DNA of 64,000 bases from Flaccisagitta enflata. Its lineage: Eukaryota > Chaetognatha > Sagittoidea > Aphragmophora. The position numbers and the translations under genes were made by a program. Positions 39,111 through 52,600 of this stretch are shown here, one piece after another (within the stretch, counting starts at the first letter, position 1; each line of letters starts with the position of its first letter). Below the pieces are notes generated by a model that was given only the letters and a program-made list of their open reading frames with translations, did not search any database and was not told where the DNA came from. The stretch covers positions 67,270,001-67,334,000 of the forward strand of contig OZ231127.1 of the NCBI GenBank assembly GCA_965153355.1. Direction: 5' to 3'.

Positions 39111-39873
39111 TGCGATGTCCTAAAGTGATAATAATTTGTAACTTGCAACCGAGACAATTCCGTTAGACTGTGTTAGATGATTTGGTTGCGTCGAAAGAAA
39201 ACAAAAAATACGGCTGAAGAATGGGGATGAAAAAGATCACAATACCCGTTAGTTTGGGTTTACAAAATCGATTCCTGACAAACTCTGACAAATAAAAAAA
39301 AAATTCTGAAAATTGTTTGAGAAAGCTCTTGTTTGGGGCCGTCGGGTGCGCGGTGCAAGAAAACGGGTAGACTTGACCGGAAGGCGTGAGACGGAAAAGA
39401 AAGAAAGATTGAATTAAAAATGATACTTCCCGACATCGAAAAGTCTTGGAAAGCGCACCATCTGAAAGAGCATAAAAAGATCCTCCGGACGCATATTTTA
39501 TTTTGGATCATTTTACAGTTTTGATCAATTTTTCGGGCCTTTCCACACACTCAATAAGCAGCAATTTTCCGTCATTTCGTTCCGAAAATAATTTCAAGCG
39601 CGATTTGAATTACTTGTAAAACCTACATTAGGCTTATAAGGCTTAAGCCTTAGGCCCCGCGGTACGGGGGGGGGCCCGCGGTGTAGCCTAGCCCTGAAAA
39701 AAAAGGAAGGGGAAAAACAGAGAAGAGAAAAAAGAAAGAAAAGGAAAAAGAGAAAGAAAAAAAAAGGAAAAAGAAAGAAGGAAAGAAAAAAGTTAAAAAG
39801 AAAGAAAGGAGGAAAGAAAGGAAGACAGGAAGAAAGGAAGAAAAAAAGAAAAGAAGAAAAAAAGAAAGATAAA

Positions 39874-39917
<44 letters not shown>

Positions 39918-40371
39918 AAAAAGAAAAAAAGAAAAAGAGAAAGAAAAAAAAAAAGAAAAAAAAAACCTTTTTTTGCTTTTGTCTTGATTTTTTACCAAAT
40001 AACTTTTGTTCAACATATAATCTTTTCAATGTTTCAATTAGGTTCATCCACTTAGAGAGATAAATGCCTTTCTAGTTTATATCCATTAGAAAGGTAGAAA
40101 GGGGATGACAGCAAGCGGGGGGGGGGGAAATGAAGGGGGGGCTAATGGGGCCCCGCGGTAGCTTGATCCGGCTCAGGCGGTAATGCAGTCTAAGTGTCTA
40201 TGCGGGCGGCGTTGCTCTGTGTATCGTAATCCTCATATTGCTCTTAACGGATAATTAACTATGCTTTCTTTCCAGATAATTTCGTATTGAAATCATATTA
40301 AAAAAACTGAATGTTATAAATTCGAGCCATTCTTGACAAACTTCAAAAGTGTACAAACTCAGTTGTTGACA
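39111..40371. other. Intergenic / presumed cortactin 5' region
   Basis: No gene seen apart from the purine tract. In-frame ATG at 40333 precedes the conserved cortactin start by 13 codons. Confidence 0.4.
39700..39965. repeat. (GAAA)n purine tract
   Basis: About 260 nt of almost pure purine, core (AAAG)n at 39875-39918. Confidence 0.93.
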
Positions 40372-40500
40372 ATGTGGAAGGCGACCGCGGGCGTGAAACC
40401 TTCCATTGCTGCCAAGCCCAGTGGCAAACCCGCCATTCCAAAAAAGAAAGACCTCACCGCCGATGATGATGACGAGTGGGAAACCGATGCAGACTTTGTG
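40372..40500 (+). CDS. CTTN: Cortactin exon 1
   Basis: 43 codons: MWKATAG start, Lys/Pro linker and acidic [13 protein letters not shown] Arp2/3-binding region. Phase 0 donor GTATGT. Confidence 0.93.
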
Positions 40501-43500
40501 GTATGTCAAGGGCCAAGGGAATGGGAAATATGTGAAGCTTGGGGATTGTTGCGTCAGTGCTATCATCGTTTTTGGCCATTTTCTATCGCTTTTATCGTTG
40601 TTTCATTACTAATCGATAATACGAAGTGCCTCATCCTCATCCGACCTAGTAAACTGTGACAAGTCGAGTTTCGTCACCTAGTATCGATCATCGCTGTCGA
40701 CTTTCTTTCAGAATGACACATCCGAGAAGGATCAACGATGGGGGGCCAAAACTGTCTCTGGATCTGGACATATGGCCAATTTCAAGTAAGTTAGCGGATC
40801 GCGGACTACACAATTGTCTTTGATCCTAGTGATTATTTGTCAGCTTTGGATTTGACGCTGTGGTGGCAATCATCATCTAAAAGGTGATTCCATGCACCGT
40901 TTGGTGTCAAAGAATTCTTTGAAGATGAAAAATGATATGCTTGAACTGACGAAATAGTCAACATTTTAAACTTTTTTTCAGGCGGTTATTCTTACGTTGT
41001 CTTTCATCATGTTAATGTTGATTGTTACTCTTAATGTTTTTTGTCCTCGACGATCAGTTTACGTCGAGGACTATAACATAGCCTTGATCGTGTAGTAAGC
41101 CGTTTGTTCGTTGTCGTGTCAACCCTTAAAAACTTGAGAACCACAACTCAGATGTTGATGAAACTTGGTCAGTGTTATTTTTAGGGCATTACTAACCTGT
41201 GTACCAACTTTCAACAACAATCATAAATATTTAATACCCTTTGCCTATTATTTTTGTAGTAATATTAATTCCTGGACTTGTGCAATTTACATAGGGGAAG
41301 GCTAGTAAAGGTTCGCCAATGTTGTTCAAACTTGTTGTGAAGGTTTATTGCATCAATTAAAGCTCCCCTGCAAGATTTCAGATAATTCTGAGTATTGGTT
41401 TAGAAGATATATGTATTTTGCTAGTAATATTAATTCCTAGACTTGCAATTTACATAGGGAATGTAGTAAGGTTCACCAATGTTGTTCAAACTTGTTGTGA
41501 AGGTTCATTGCATCAATTAAAGCTCCCCTGCAATTTCAGTAAATTCTGAGTATTGGTTAAGAAAATATAAGGGTATTTATGATGTATCTAGTAACATTAT
41601 TTCTTGGACTAAAGAATTTTTTTTTCAAAAAAAAATTTTGAAATTTTTTTGAAAAAATTTGTTTTTTTTTTGAATTTTTTTTTTTTTTTTTTTTGAATTT
41701 TTTTTTTTTTTTTTGAAAAATTTGAAAATTTTTTGTTATCTTTTTTATTGTTGGATTATAAGGTATGCTTTCATGGACTTCAAGGAATGCCATCATGGGC
41801 TTCAAGGTATGCCATCATAGGCTGCAAGGTATGTCACCATGAACTTCAAGGTATGCCACCATGAACTTCAAGGTATGCCATCATGGACTTTAAGGTATGC
41901 ACTTGGTCACCCCCTGTAAGGGACATGTTACAAGTATTTAAGAGGGGACACCTTCCAATTTTTTCATATTCTACTCCCAAAGGGTCCCCTGCATATGGGA
42001 AAACCGTCCCCAAAAAAATCTAGCTCTAACTTTTTTTTCAATTTCCATTTTTTGTAGGTGGGTAATACAGACCATTTTTAACTTTTTCTATCTGAAAAAG
42101 GTAACTTCTAAAGCTTATATCTCTTTTAGGAATTGAGCAATTACGCTCAACTTGGGCTCATTTTAAAGAGCAGACACAGCTCTTTAAGATGAGCCCAAAC
42201 CAGCTCAATTGCTCTATTCATTTAAGAGCAACAGTCCTTCAAAGTTGATATTATTTTCAGAAAAAAAACAAAAACCGTTAAAACTTTGAGAGCTTCTATC
42301 TTCTTAACAAATTGAGCTACAGAGCCTAGAATGGTTGCATCTAAAAGAATTTAAACTGCTATTTGGGCAGCGATTCCAAAGGGGCTAATGACTTATGCTT
42401 TCACACATGAAGGAAATTTCTCCTCTTCTGTCCTCCCTCCCCCAAAATTCAAATCAAAGCCTTTGGGCTCAAATCCCAATTTTTAGGCCCAAATCCCAGT
42501 CTTGAAGCCCAAATCCCAGCATTGAGGCCAAATTTCCAGTTTTGAGGCTTAAATCCAAGGCATGAGGCCCAAAATATATTCTTGATACCCAAAGCCTAGT
42601 CTTTTGGGCAGCAGCCCCGAAAGAAACGAAGTCCTGTACAACACAGTGGGACTTTTGTTTGTTCGTGCATTTGTTTGTTCATATTTTGTCTATTTGTCTT
42701 CCCCATCATGCCTCCCAGGCCTAAGTCTGCCCTCTCAGACCCATAAAACACCCTCTTGAGCCTAAAATCCGCCTTTTTGGGCAGCGGCCCCAAAGGGGAC
42801 GAAGTCCTGTAGAACACAGGGGGACTTTCGTTCGTTCATCCATTCGTCCGTTTGTTTGTTCGTCCCCCCCCTTATCAGGCCTCAAATCTGGCCTCTCAGG
42901 CCTCAATTCTGGCCTCTCATGCCTCAAGTCTGGCCTCTCAGGCCTCAAATCCAGCCTCTCAAGCCTCAAATCTGGCCTCTCAGGTTTCAAATCCAACCCC
43001 TCAGGCCTCAAACCTGGTCTCTCAAGCCTCAAATTAGGCCTCTCAGGCCTCAAATCCAAATTCTCATGCCTCAAACCAGGCCTCTCAGGCCTAAAATTAG
43101 GCCTCAATCTATAGCTCTCAGGCTTCAAATCAATCCTCTGACCTTTCAAGCCTTAATCTAGCTCTCTCAGACCTCAAGTCAGCCGTCTCAAACTTCTAAT
43201 TGCATTCTCAGGCCTTACATCGGCCTTCTTAGACCTCCAGTTAGGCTCTGTAAGGACTTCAGTCAGCCCTCTATAACATCTCATCCGCTTCTTCAGGCAG
43301 GACAAACAAAAGTCCCCCTGTGTTCTACAGGACTTTGTCCCCTTTACGGCCGCTGCCCTGCTTCCCCTCACTCCATCTCACAATCACTCAAAGCAGGGCA
43401 ACGGGTATCGCTGACCACATATTGCCCTTGGGCGACCTGTTGAGCCTAAAATCTGCTCCTTAAGTTCTGAAATCTATTCATTCAGGCTTGAAACCCGCTA

Positions 43501-46500
43501 TATCAGACCTGAAATCTGTTCTTTAAATCCAGAAATCTGCCCATTTGGGCCTGAAATCTTACTTCCCAAGCATCTAATCAACCCTCTTAGGCATCCATCT
43601 TCCCTCTCAAGCGTCAAATCTGGCTTCTCAGGCCTCAAATCAGTCCTTAGAGGCTTCACTTTAGCTATCTCAGGCTTCAAATTAGCCATCTAAGGCCTCA
43701 AAGCTTCCCTCACAGAACCCATATGTTCTACAGGATTTCATCTCCTTGGGGGCCCCTGCCCTGCGTCCCTTCACTCCAAATCACAATCATGCAAAGCAGG
43801 GCAATGGGTATTGCTGACCACATATTGTCCTTCGATGACCAGCTCAACCAAATTTTTGCCTGAAGGACGAAATTTTAGCCCAATAGCCAAAAGACCTAAA
43901 TCTCCCATCAGTCAGCATAGGTCATCAGTCCCTTCGGGGTAATGCCCCTCTCACCATCTTGTCCCCAAATACACTTAAGGACATCACGTACCGCTGAATT
44001 TCTGGTTGAAAATGAATTTAGAGGTAGAACAAGGCCGGATACACGGCAATCCAGTTGCAGACCGTTGGGCAGGAGCAGTAACGCAAAAACCGCTCGGAAT
44101 TCAAAAATGTGACAGACGGACCGACCGATCTACTGACCAACCTACCGACCGACCAACACGGTAAGGTGTAGAGTCGCGTGTCCGCGACTAAAAAGATTGA
44201 ATAAATGATAAAACTAGTTGGGCTTGATATTGGATTCCAACAGCCCTTTCAGATTCTGCACCATACACTTACAGTTTGCCCTCTTCTTTTTCAATGAGAA
44301 AATTGTGAATGCAGTAGGCAAATCACTTGGCGTCCACCAATTTCCCAACAGTTATGAGGAACTGTTGGTGGGCGGTGGCGCATTTGCTGACTCCCAAATG
44401 TGCACATCTTGTTAACTTTTACCCTCATTTCACCATTGCAATAAAAGCAACCAAATTATGCCCTACTGCATTGGATATTTCAATCAATATGCACTTTTTT
44501 ATGCTGTTATGTTTATAGACCTACCAATGGACAGACTGACAGATGGATGGTCAAAGCCTCTTGAAGTCGCTATATCGTGACAAAAAATACTGACCTCTCA
44601 TTATCTGTTATCAGGCCTGATTTTATAGGGAGCCCGATGCTCTCTTTTTTGGGCAGCGGCCTGTAGAACACAGGGGGACTTTCGTTCGTTCGTTCGTTTA
44701 TCCATCCCCCCCGGCCCCCTTATCAGGCCCTTCAAGCCTCAAATCTGACTTCTGAGACCTCAAATCTGGCCTATCAAGCCTCAAATTCAGCCTCTCAGGC
44801 TTCAAATCCAGCTTCACAGGCCTCAAATCTAGCCTCTCAGGCCTCATATCCAACCTCTCAGGCCTTTCAGGCCTCAAATCAGGCTTCTCAAGCCTCAACT
44901 CCAAATTCTCAGGCCTCAAACCTGGCTTTTTAGGCCGCATATTAAGCCTCCCAGGCTTCAAATCAGCTATCTCAGCCTCAATCTATTGCTCTCAGTCCTC
45001 TGACCTTTCAAGCCTTAATCCAGCTCTCTCAAGCCTCAAGTCAGCCCTCTCAAGCTTCCAATTGACATTCTCAGGTTATATCAGCCTTCTTAGACCTCAG
45101 TTTAGGCTCTCAAAGGCCTTCAGTCAGCCCTCTATAACATCTCATCCTATTCTTCAGGCAGGATGAACGAAAGTCCCCCTGTGTTCTACAGGACTTCGTC
45201 CCCTTCGGGGCCGCTGCCCTGCTTCCCCTCACTCCAATTCACAATCACTCAAAGCAGGGCAACGGGTATCGCTGACCATATATTGCCCTTGGGCGACTTG
45301 TTTGCTCACAGGCTTTCATGCATCAAAAATAAAAGATAATTCTGAACAATTTCCTTTCTGTATTTTTAGTCCCGGCACTTTAAAATTAGAAATATTTGCC
45401 CAATCGAGCTCACAATTAGAATTCCAAATCAGCATATTGTTCTTCACTATTAGGACAGCGGTCCTAATTTTTCTCTTTTCGATTTGGGAATAAACAAATT
45501 AGAAAAAAGAGATCTGATGAACCTATAAGCTTGTGAATAAGGAGGTTATCTAGGCAACGAGTGTGGGAGCTTTTCCCCAATGTTTTGCAAGCTCTTAGCC
45601 TGGCTGGCTCTCTCTCATTGAGATGGATTTGAGGCGCTCAAGCTGATTGAGTAACATATTTGAGGATTTGTCAAGTTTTAAGTTTTTTTCGATTTTTTCA
45701 CTGACTGAATCATCCAAGTGGTTATTATTTTATCATTGCATCATGACTTCATGTACCCAGTGGCTATCATTAGGGGTCTAGGCTGATATGATGGTGCAGT
45801 TTGGCGTAACATTTTTGCAGGGCTCATGGTTTTTTTTGTCGGGCTCTGTCAAAATGGGGAAGCGAGCCCAACTGGCTCAGTCAAAAAAATCATTCAAATC
45901 AGGCCTGTCTATTATTCAAACAAATTTTGGTCACCAAACAAAACACTTCTCAGAATTCTACCAAAACACTTTGAATATTCTATCATTCAGTTTCATTAAC
46001 GGATAAAGCAGTAGCGTTCTGATCTTTCTCATTTTGAAAAGCTGTCATTGCTGTTTCAAACACAATCAATCTTGGGTCCAGGGTGGCAGAAACAGGGGCA
46101 CACTTGGCACATTGTGCCTCGGAACCATAGCTCAAAAGTCGGACTTATAGATTTGATAATAGGAAAAATTAGGGAAATAAAGGAGAAAAATAGGAGGAAA
46201 ATGGAAAAATCAAAAGGATTGATAGGGTTTTAGGCTTGATCACTTACTCTTTTGATGTGGGAACTCGTAAGTTTCCATGAAATTAAAGGTAAGATGCAGA
46301 AAATTAGTAGTTTTATGCAATATTTACATAATAACAGCTAATTTTTAAAAGTCGGACTTATAGCGCTGCAAAAACTTGTGCCTCGGACCTATAGAATTTT
46401 CTGCCACCCTGCTTGGGTCTTTAGTTCATCACATCAAATTAAGCTATGAACCTCAACTTAGGCTCAAGGTTTCAAAGTTGGAAGGTTTTTTTTTGCTATT

Positions 46501-48077
46501 TTCTGAACAGAACATCAACTTTGGAAGGCTGTTGCTCCTAAATAAATTGAAAAGTTGACTTGAGCTTTGGCTCATTTTTAAGAGTTGAAAATAGCTAAGC
46601 TGGCTCTTTTGTCAATTCATTAATTTGGTTAGAAGATAAATGCTTTAGAATTTACCTGCTTTTGATGGAAAAAGCTGAAAATAACATCAACTCTGGAGGA
46701 CTGTGTTGCCCCTAAAGGACCTAAGCAATTGAGCTAAACTTAAGCTCATTTGAAAGAGTTGTCTCTGCTCTTTAAAATGAGCTCAAGCTGAGGTATGTAG
46801 CTCGGGGAGGGTCCACTAGTCCTACGCTTGTTAGTCCTACGTGTCAATAGTCCTACGCTTCAACAGTCCTACGCTTCAACAATCCTACGCTTCAACAGTC
46901 CTACGCTTCAACAATCCTACACATCATTTGTCCTACACTTCAACAGTCCTACGTTTCATTTGTCCTATGCTTCAACAGTCCTACTCAATATAAGCGCTTG
47001 TGTCAACAGTCCTACACCTAATAGCGCAACAGTTCAACAGTCCTACTAGATCAATACACATCTTATTGCAGCAAAATATGTTAATAGTCCTACACTTAAT
47101 AGCATAACAGTCTAATAGTCATTCTAAATGCTTGTCATTATAAGTGCTTGTGTCAACAGTCCTACCCCTAACAGCACAACAATTTAACAGTCGTATAAGA
47201 TCAATAGACAGCTTATTTTAGCAAAATGTGTCAATAGTCCTATACCTAGTAGGTCAACAGGTCATTAGTCCTACAGGATCAACAGATTAGGTAGGTAAGA
47301 CAGCGTCCCCCCCTAAAGGCAATATTTTTACTTCAAAGAGGGTCAAAATGGAAATTATCAATAAATGGAAATGGAAAAACAGTGCTCAGATAGCATAGAT
47401 ACAATATCTTAAAGAAAAATTTGCATTTATATAGCAAGAAAGATAAAGTTTAGCCAATGTTATTGAAAAGTGATTACTGAGAGAACTATGTCTTTCAAAA
47501 TGCAAAATTTCCCTGTGTATGGCTTTCTTAGAATTTAGACCACTGAAAATGAAAAAAAGTTTAACCAGAAATTTGCTAGAAACCATCATTTTCCTGCCTA
47601 TTTCCATGTGAATCGCATGGTTCAAATTACTTTTTAGGTCAGAATATGATAAAAAGGTATACACCAAGTGTTTTTAGGGACAATTTATCTACTTAAAGTA
47701 AGTTTTAGCATTAGATATCAAAAACATTCTCAGAGCGTTTTGAGACCATGATTTTTGGATTCCCCAGCGAAAATTGTGTGGAGTAGGTGAAAATAGTATG
47801 TGTTTAGCTATTTCAAAGCCTTTTTTACCTTGTCAGATCAGCAGATCCCCATCAAAGATTTTGCTGTCCATCTTTTCCCTTGAAACTGAATGGCTCATGG
47901 AATTTAAACATTATGAGTAAATCAATCAGCAAAGAGTTAAAACATTTTTGAATATGCGGACATCCGCTTATCTTTAATTTATTGTCGGGCCACAAGAAAG
48001 AAAAACAGACCAACAGATGGACCTATGGATTGAGAAAGCCTTATATACTATTATATAGAGACCTGTCACTAAAAGTT

Positions 48078-48163
<86 letters not shown>

Positions 48164-48838
48164 ACTATTTTGGTGTTTCTTTCTCTTTTAAGTCACTGCC
48201 CCTGCCAACCTGCTTGCCACTAAAGTGTGTGTGTGTGTGCCTGTGTGCATATTTGTGTTTGACTGTTTCAGTTTTTCTTTTTAGTCGCGTGCACGCGACT
48301 CTACACCCCGCTTTGTCGGTCCGTCCGTCCGTCGGTCCGTCCGTCCGTCCGTCTGTCGGTCCGTCCGTCCGTCCGTCTGTCGGTCCGTCCGTCCGTCGGT
48401 CCGTCACACTTTACTTTTTTTGTTATATAACGTCAACTCTTAGGTCATTTTAAGTCTTTTTTAGTCATTAATAGTTATTCTAAGTCATTTTGAGTCATTC
48501 TAAGTCATTTCAAGTCATTCTGAGTCATTTTAAGTTATTTCAAGTCATTTTTTGTTCCTAGGTTTTTTAGTCATTTTAAGTCCTTTTTGGCTATTTTAAG
48601 TCATTCTAAGTCATTTTAAGTCATTCTAAGTCATTCTAAGTCATTCTAAGTCATTCTAAGTCATTCTTAGTCTGTAAGTCTCGCACGCGACTTATAGGTG
48701 TTGGCCTTGTTCTGTAACAACCTGCTCGCCTCTAAGGCTTACCACTCTGTTTATCTGTCCTGGTTAAAATACAGAACTTAACTTTCCCTTCCTTTATTGA
48801 AGGTGGATATAGCAGCTCATATGACCATTTACACGTAC

Positions 48839-48919
<81 letters not shown>

Positions 48920-49590
48920 CACACACAAACACAAACAGAAAAAAAACAAGGCCAACACCTATAAGTTGCGTGCGAGACATAAATAACTTAGATGACTAAA
49001 AATGACTAAGAATGACCTAATATGACCAAAATGGTGAAATTAACAAAAATGACAAAAATGACTAAAAATGACTTAGAATGACTAAGAATAGCTTAGAATG
49101 ACTTAAAATGACTTAGAATGACTTAAAATAACTTAAAATGGGTTTAGAAATAAAAATGATAAAAAAAGTAAAATGTGACTGACTGACCAACCAACGTACA
49201 GACGGACAAAGTGGGTTGTAGAGTCAAGAGCACGCGACTAAAAACCGACAAGTGTTGCAAACATAAATTACAAACACACAAAAACATGTTTTTAGTCGCT
49301 GACACGCGACTCTACACCTTGCTGTGTTGGTCGGTTGGTCAGTCGGTAGGTGGGTCGGTAGGTCGGTCCATCGGTCCGTCACATTTTTGAATTCCGAGCG
49401 GTTTTTGCATTACTGCTACTGCCCAACCGTCCGCAACTGTATTGCCATGTATCCGGCCTTGTTATGAGCAAGGTTGTGACTGAATGGTCGGTCAATTGAT
49501 CCAAAATACTTGGCCGTTTACGTGCGAACTTTGTGTTACAGCTCCTGCCCAAATGCTTGGTTAGCTTCAATTCCATGACTGAAAAGCGAG

Positions 49591-49666
<76 letters not shown>

Positions 49667-52600
49667 ATTGATTGATTGTCAATTCTATTTCAAACAGAAG
49701 GGTGCATCGAGTGGAAGAAACTTGGAGACTTCTTCTCTGGAAACTTTGATTGGATGAAATATTTTGCTGTACAAAATACCTCCTCAACACGATCCAAAAC
49801 GGCATGACAGGTCCTTATATTTCTTTACCCAGCGTTCCGCACAGGTCATAGTCAAGTACGGCTCCAACATTCCAATGGCCGTTCAACTGTTTAAAAAATC
49901 GTTTTTCCTACTATCATGTTGTTAAGCGAATATCCGTTCAACATTTACAGACAGGACCCTAATAAGAGCGGAGGAGGGACCCAAGGTTTTAGCATCACCC
50001 CCTACCGCTTACATGGTTCAAGCCATTTTAACACTTGCCCTGGCGGTCGACACTTTAGATGAATACAATTGGCGCCATCATAACAATTTTTTAGTTTCCA
50101 CCTAGAACACCCCCAAATTTTCAAAATTTTTTGGGGGGCCCTGAGGGTGATTCTGCAAAATCTGAGGATGTTTTTAGTTGAAATTCAAAAATCGCCACAG
50201 TGGCGCCACTTGTTTCCATCTTAGGTGTCTACCGCTGCCACAAGTTGAAAAATCTCATGAACAATGTAAGCTGCAAAGGGTGATGCTAAAACTTTGGGTC
50301 CCTCCTCCGCTCTTATTAGGGTCCCGTCTGTAGTGTTGAAAGGGTTAGGAAAAAAAACATCAATTGTTGGTTTTCAGCCTTAGTTTCATTACAATGTTGT
50401 TTGTGAGCTTTGGTTTGGATTGAGAGGGGGGGGATGAAGTAAGGAAGAGAGACAGGGGGAAGAAAAAAAAAAAGAAGATAGGGCGGTTTTGATTGAGAGA
50501 GAGAAAGCATGAGAGAGAGAGAGAGAGAGAGACGGACACAGACAGACAAATAGGGGGGTGGGGTTGGGTGCTTCACATAGCAAAAGTTGGTTATTTCTTT
50601 TTACCCTCTTTACCTAGTGTGGAGTGGCTAATTTTAAGCCCCTTACCATTTTTTTTTTATCAAAAATGATTTATCTTCCGTTTTTTAGAAAATTGTTTTT
50701 GAGAACCTAATTTGCATATTGCAGTGGGGTAAAACAATATGCTGATACTCTTCGAATTACCTTAAACAAATTTTCGCTTTTCATAGAATTGTTAATCTGC
50801 TTATTCACAAGCTTTTTATAGCTTATGCTCTGATATTTCAGTTCATTTTACAAAGATTAAGATTTTGTAAAACAAATAATTGCTCTTTTTGTAACAAGAC
50901 CACTTAGGATTTAGCTGAATTCTGGCAAATCTATGGAAACTTTAAGGCTAAAAACAAAAATGGAAGACAGGCGTGTATAATGATGAGTATTCCCCCCCCC
51001 CGTGGGGGGGGGAAATAAAATCAAATGGTTTGGAGATGGGGAAGAGAAAAAAAGATCCAGAGAGCCCTCAGAAAACGATTTTTTACTTATCACCCACATC
51101 ATTTTGAAAACTACTGTGTTTTAAAGGAAAAAAACTACTGTGTTTTAAAGGAAAATCGTGGATTTTTAAAAGTTTCTGAGTATAAAATCAATGTGTCCCT
51201 TTAAAAAATTGAGCAAAAGTTGTAGGATTTTACCAAAATTGATGTAGATTTTACATATGCTTACTTTATCTTAAGAATTAAGAGAATCCATCTTCTTTGA
51301 GCAGCTCATTGAAAAGGGAAAAGAAGAAAAAGAAGAAGAAGAAGAAGAAGAAGAAGATAGTGCAATGAAAGAATGCAATTATTGTGGTTTAAAAAAATTG
51401 TATTTCACCAATTGACAGGCAACATGTAGCCAAATGTGTCACTTAGAAAGCTTGAGTATTAGAAAGAAAGAAAGAATAGTTGCAAAAGCGTTAGATGGTC
51501 AGCGGTACCCATGCCCTGCTTAGGTAGGTTGTGCTTGAAGTTGAAAGAGGAGCAGCACACTGGCCCAGAATGACCACCTATCACAGAGAATTGCTTATCT
51601 CAACATTCATCACTCCTGTTTTGGTCCTCAACATGCTTATCTAAGATCATGAGACTCTATATGGTGACAAAAAAGAGTAAGTTAGCATGCATGAGCAAAT
51701 TTGAGCAAGCATGAGCAAGCATGCTAAAACCACTGGTTTTAACAGGTTTAGCCATCATTACTTTTTTTTCCTCTTGCCCTCATGGAAAGTCAATGAGGCG
51801 TAGTATTATAGATGTTAAGCAATAAAAAAAACCGCGAGAATGAATGAGCTGGCAAGAGGAAAAAAAAAGTAATGTCGGCTAAACCTGCTAAAACCAGCGA
51901 TTTTAGCATGCTTGCTCATGCTTGCTCATATTTGCTCATGCATGCTCACTTACTCTTTTTAGTCGCAAGCACGCGACTCTACACCCCGCTTTGTCGGTCG
52001 GTCGGTCGGTCCCTTTTTACTTTTTTTATTCGTTTTATTCCTACTGACTGATTTTCAGTCAATTAGGTCATTTTTAGTCAAATAAGATCATTTTAAGTCA
52101 TTTTAGGTCAGTTTAAGTCAATTTTAGTCATTTGAGTCATTTTATTTACTTTCGTTATTTTAGTGATTTTAGGTCAATTTAAGTCAATTTAGACCACTAA
52201 AAGTCAATTTAAGTCGTTCTTTTAAAGTCATTTTGAGTCAATTTAAGTCAATTTAAGTCATTTTAGTCACTCAAGTCATTTTACTCATTTTAGGTCAGGT
52301 TAAGTCAATTTTGTCATTCTAAATCATTTTAAGTTATTTTCAATTATCTAAAATCATCTTAAGTCAATTAACTTCAATGGAAGTCATTTTGATTATGGTG
52401 TTATCTTATCAAATAATTATTTAAGTCTCGCACGAGACTTATAGGTATTGGCCTTGTTTGTCACCATACAAATTCTCATGATGTTAGATAAGCATGTGGA
52501 GGACCAAAACAGGGAATTTTGCATGTAAACCTGCTAAAACCAGTGATTTTAGCATGCTTGCTCATGCTTGCTCATATTTGCTCATGCATGCTCACTTTCT

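Noticed and set aside
40333-40371. Upstream in-frame ATG for cortactin
   Set aside because: Cortactin proteins start at MWK; the 13 extra codons show no conservation.
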